DNA of 33,599 nt from Intoshia linei (taxonomy: Eukaryota; Orthonectida; Rhopaluridae): the NCBI GenBank assembly GCA_001642005.1, contig LWCA01000288.1:1-33599 (forward strand). Reading direction: 5' to 3'. The notes under the pieces were generated by a model. The model saw only the letters and a program-made list of their open reading frames with translations, was not told the origin of the DNA and did not search any database. Both the position numbers and the translations under genes were made by a program. The first letter of the stretch is position 1; each line of letters begins with the position of its first letter. This document shows, piece after piece, positions 31,801-33,599 of the stretch.

Positions 31801-32849
31801 GTATTCATTAATTATAATTATCCATTTCAGTCGTTCTTAAAACAAAAACGCTACGACGTAGAGTCCCTAATTAAATCTAAAAAAAAGTTCCATCGACCAG
31901 AACTCTAACTTTTTTAGTGCTTATTTGAAAAAATAACCATAATAAAATTTTACAAATATCTCGTCAATTCCATAAATAGGGGTCTCATAATAATTTTAGC
32001 ATTACGGATATTTACCCTAAATCAGTGGTTCCCAAACTTTTATAACCATGGACCACTTGTCAAAAAAAATGCTTTAATCCTGAACACATCACTAAGGTAA
32101 AATGTATATGTGTTTATTATACAGTCGATTCTCTTTAATTTAAAATATTAATATTAACATGTTCTTCATTTGAAAAAAGCGTGTTACATATTTTCATACA
32201 AATATGAACTGTTTCATTTTCTAATTTTAAAATTTAAATTAAACAAATAGACGATTTCCACCTTTTTGTTGTGAATCCAGACAAAATAATATCATATTAA
32301 AGATAATTTTGAGATTTTAAAAATGAGATATATCATTACAAAAATCTGAAGGCAGTTTTTGAATCAATCGACATAACATAAATAGTTAATTCTTAGAAAA
32401 TACAGTAATATCTCGATTTAAAATTTAATTTAAATTTAAAATTAACTAAGATTTAAAGAAATTTAATTTATCGGAAAAACTATTAGAAATTGGGTTTTTT
32501 TAAATCCTGTGACTGTCAATTTTTTCAATAAATGGTTAAACAAAAACATTTATTTTTATATAAGTCAAGAATACAGCAAAAGATCACGTTTTAAAAATAT
32601 AATGATTAACCCTTTGAGACATTTCAACGCTTTTTTATATATTTATACGCCATTTATATATAATGTGTAACCATAAAAATTATTTGTTTGTGTATTTTAA
32701 CATACTATAAAAATGTAGGTCAAATGTCTCAAAAGGTTAATAATAAATAAAACCGAACATTTATCCCACATCCATTGTCCGAAATTTGAAGAAATTTCAT
32801 TCCTCCAGCCTTAAAACTTATAGATATTGATGTAGCACCAGCATCGATA
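25808..32849 (-). CDS. MLH1: DNA mismatch repair protein MLH1 (N-terminal exon(s) not found)
   Basis: Sixteen exons on the minus strand: 32849-32759, 31794-31616, 31271-31199, 31157-31063, 31001-30959, 30887-30799, 30760-30566, 30469-30310, 30261-30150, 30108-30001, 29961-29853, 29816-29753, 29317-29153, 26215-26123, 26089-25997, 25960-25808. Every join keeps phase, giving about 607 residues. MLH1 pairs with PMS-type partners to relay mismatch recognition to strand excision. Seen here: GHKL ATPase motif DNGCGI, then [31 protein letters not shown]-type [25 protein letters not shown], and in the C-terminal dimer domain [35 protein letters not shown] and the invariant terminal KIFERC. The first 35-40 residues, with ATPase motif I, are missing and should lie beyond 33599. 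The inter-domain linker is much shorter than in human. Several introns carry MITEs. Confidence 0.95.
26371..26729. mobile_element. hAT MITE in MLH1 intron
   Basis: The left end CAAAGGTGGGAAAAGTGTGG and the inverted right end CAGAGGTGGGGAAGC define a 359-bp element. Flanking octamers GTCTATAC (26363-26370) and GTATATAG (26730-26737) agree at six of eight and fit the hAT nTnTAnAn site. GTGTGGCC near the left end is a common hAT subterminal word. It lies in the 2.9-kb intron between the MLH1 exons at 29153 and 26215. The minus-strand open frame 26682-26867 overlaps its edge and is not a gene. Confidence 0.7.
26753..27108. other. MLH1 intron sequence with a single hAT-like end
   Basis: CAGGTTTCTTAACCTTTTTT at 26753 resembles a hAT terminus, but no matching right end or target duplication was found before the next element. 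Confidence 0.35.
27117..27630 (+). mobile_element. hAT element with internally deleted transposase, in MLH1 intron
   Basis: A perfect 13-bp terminal inverted repeat CAGTGGTTCTCAA is flanked by octamers TTCTACAG (27109-27116) and CTCTAGAG (27631-27638), which agree at six of eight. A 143-codon open frame (27119-27550) carries [28 protein letters not shown] and [12 protein letters not shown]. This is the N-terminal/core pattern of ZBED5/SCAND3/GTF2IRD2-like hAT transposases. The DDE catalytic parts are absent, so it could only move in trans. The open frame is still intact, which suggests a fairly recent copy or chance. Confidence 0.82.
28190..28565. repeat. Repeat-like stretch with GCGAGCGAAGCGAGC motif
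   Basis: In the MLH1 intron. GGTCAAAACCCTAACC and GTCCTAGAATTTAATAAA echo words of the interspersed repeat family at 4160. Further on, the imperfect direct repeat GCGAGCGAAGCGAGC lies at 28443-28457, a word I associate with 3' parts of dispersed elements in invertebrates. The boundaries are uncertain and the 71-codon frame at 28348-28563 is not convincing. Confidence 0.35.
28676..28864. mobile_element. Short hAT MITE with perfect target duplication, in MLH1 intron
   Basis: The ends CAGTTTTTTTCGACC and, inverted, CAGTGGTTTTCAACC enclose 189 bp. A perfect 8-bp duplication CTATATAC flanks them at 28668-28675 and 28865-28872. GGGGGTCGTG near the left end and GGTCGCGAA near the right end are inverted counterparts. 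No coding capacity. Confidence 0.85.
29318..29752 (-). other. MLH1 intron without recognised element
   Basis: A 435-nt intron between the exons at 29753 and 29317. No repeat ends or coding sequence were recognised. Confidence 0.5.
31272..31615 (-). other. MLH1 intron with one hAT-like end
   Basis: A 344-nt intron. CAGTGTTTCTCAAACAT on the minus strand, ending at 31473, resembles a hAT end, but no partner was found. The 79-codon plus frame 31259-31498 is a shadow. Confidence 0.4.
31795..32605. other. MLH1 intron with solo transposon ends
   Basis: At 32024 CAGTGGTTCCCAAACTTTT followed by CATGGACCACTTG is a clear hAT left end without a right partner. CAGTCGATTCTCTTTAA (32123) and CAGTAATATCTCGATTTAA (32403) look like pogo/Tigger-type ends, also unpaired. 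Confidence 0.45.
32610..32736. mobile_element. 127-bp piggyBac-type MITE
   Basis: The ends CCCTTTGAGACATTT and, inverted, CCTTTTGAGACATTT match at 14 of 15 positions and are flanked by TTAA at 32606-32609 and 32737-32740. TTAA target sites and CCY-initiated ends are the piggyBac signature. It sits in the MLH1 intron, 22 bp from the exon ending at 32759. Confidence 0.85.
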
Positions 32850-32876
32850 CTATACAAATAATTATAAATGCAAATA

Positions 32877-33260
32877 CAGTATAACTTCCGTTATTCGCAT
32901 AAAATGGCGATTTAAAATATTAGGCGAATAACGGAAATGGCGACATTCCAAAGAACAAAAATAACATTTTTCATAGTCTCTGCGATCTTTTAGCAATGTT
33001 CAAATTTTAAAAGTACCAAATATTGATCGTAGATCCTATACTATAGAATCTATACTATATACCTGACTTCTTAAGCTTTAGCACCGACTTGTCTGCTTCA
33101 ATTCGATATTTGAGGTTATCTTACGGTAGGGTAGTTTAAATTAAGTTTAAGTTATGATTAACATTTGATATACTTAAAAATTGAATAGCACAATAGTTCA
33201 TAGCATTATTTTTGGCTATTTCATTTTGCACCATGCCTGCCAATTGAAAACCCCTGGTAT
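32877..33260. mobile_element. Degenerate pogo/Tigger-like and hAT-like remnants
   Basis: CAGTATAACTTCCGTTATTC after TA at 32875-32876 resembles a pogo-type end, and its word GCGAATAACGGAA recurs at about 32925 in inverted form. On the minus strand, NLKYRIEADKSVLKLKKSG at about 33065-33125 may be a transposase fragment. CAGGGGTTTTCAATTGG (minus, from about 33256) followed outward by GTATTAGA looks like one hAT end. None is complete. Confidence 0.4.
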
Positions 33261-33284
33261 TAGAAAATTAGTGTATGAATCATT

Positions 33285-33599
33285 TTAACTTATATAATAT
33301 GCGACGCGATTTTTGTTTGTCTGTCTGTCTGTGTGTGTGTCCTACTTTATTGAAATAACTAGCACTCTTAGAATTTTTTAAAGACCACATTTCAAATACA
33401 GTTTTTTCCGGGACGTATAATAAGATAAATTTCAACCTCCCAATTTCACATCTTAAAGGTCAAAAACCCTGTTGTCCCTCTTTTTGAAAATTAAACGAGT
33501 TGGAGAATTTAAAAAAATATATACACTGATACAGATTTAAAAATCATAAACATTATCATAAATTTAAATTTAAAAAAATTATTTCTTCATGGCCAAAAC
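33285..33599. repeat. Interspersed repeat, copy 3 (cut by window end)
   Basis: Nearly colinear with 4160-4410: ACTTATATAATATGC, GCGATTTTTGTTTG, a GTCT/TG tract, ACTTTATTGAAATAACTA, CAGTTTTTTCCGGGA, ATTTCAACCTCCCA, and the shared stretch around CATAAACATTATCATAAATT at the window edge. It is the best evidence that this is a true dispersed family. Confidence 0.8.

Noticed and set aside
33181-33262. Possible MLH1 N-terminal exon reading LAGMVQNEI
   Set aside because: Similarity to IAAGEVI is slight, no phase-correct donor exists, and the upstream CAGGGGTTTTCAATTGG looks like a transposon end.
1-33599. CRISPR arrays, bacterial operons, rRNA genes
   Set aside because: No regularly spaced repeats with unique spacers, no ribosome binding sites with packed frames, and no rRNA signature; the gene structure is eukaryotic.

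Overview
This is nuclear DNA from an animal. The base composition is very AT-rich (roughly three quarters A+T by eye). It holds spliced orthologues of metazoan genes, a eukaryotic tRNA with pol III boxes, and many hAT-, piggyBac- and Ty3/Gypsy-type transposon remains. Splicing is distinctive: in the six gene models below I count 48 introns, of which 30 are only 33-48 nt, while a few have swollen to 0.4-6.7 kb by taking up transposons. The standard code fits. The species cannot be fixed by eye; a compact, AT-rich, possibly parasitic invertebrate (for example flatworm, orthonectid/dicyemid or myxozoan-like) is an inference from intron size and composition only.

Layout. 1-915: decayed transposase. 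916-5100: gene-poor repeat desert with a tRNA-Val(TAC) at 1914-1985, a hAT MITE (2981-3683) and one copy of an interspersed repeat (about 4160-4745). 5673-6823 (-): 5' part of an M16 zinc-peptidase gene, cut short next to a hAT-like insertion. 7097-12312 (+): complete ERP44-like gene ending in RDEL, with two abutting hAT elements in its largest intron. 13768-24090 (-): complete ARPC1 gene in 11 exons, whose 6.7-kb sixth intron carries a dead Gypsy pol, a hAT inserted in it, an unassigned virus-like or retroelement-like broken reading frame and a gag remnant, all on the opposite strand. 24285-25108 (+): complete N6AMT1/HEMK2. 25125-25666 (-): profilin. 25808-32849 (-): MLH1 in 16 recognised exons, lacking only the N-terminal exon(s). 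32850-33599: pogo-like and hAT-like ends and another copy of the interspersed repeat.

Functionally the genes are a housekeeping set: ER protein quality control (ERP44), actin assembly (ARPC1, profilin), methylation of translation release factor (N6AMT1), mismatch repair (MLH1) and a peptidase. ARPC1 and N6AMT1 diverge from a 194-bp intergenic region. N6AMT1 and profilin converge with 16 bp between stop codons. MLH1 and profilin are in tandem, 141 bp apart. All exon joins given were checked for reading phase by hand; none has transcript support here.
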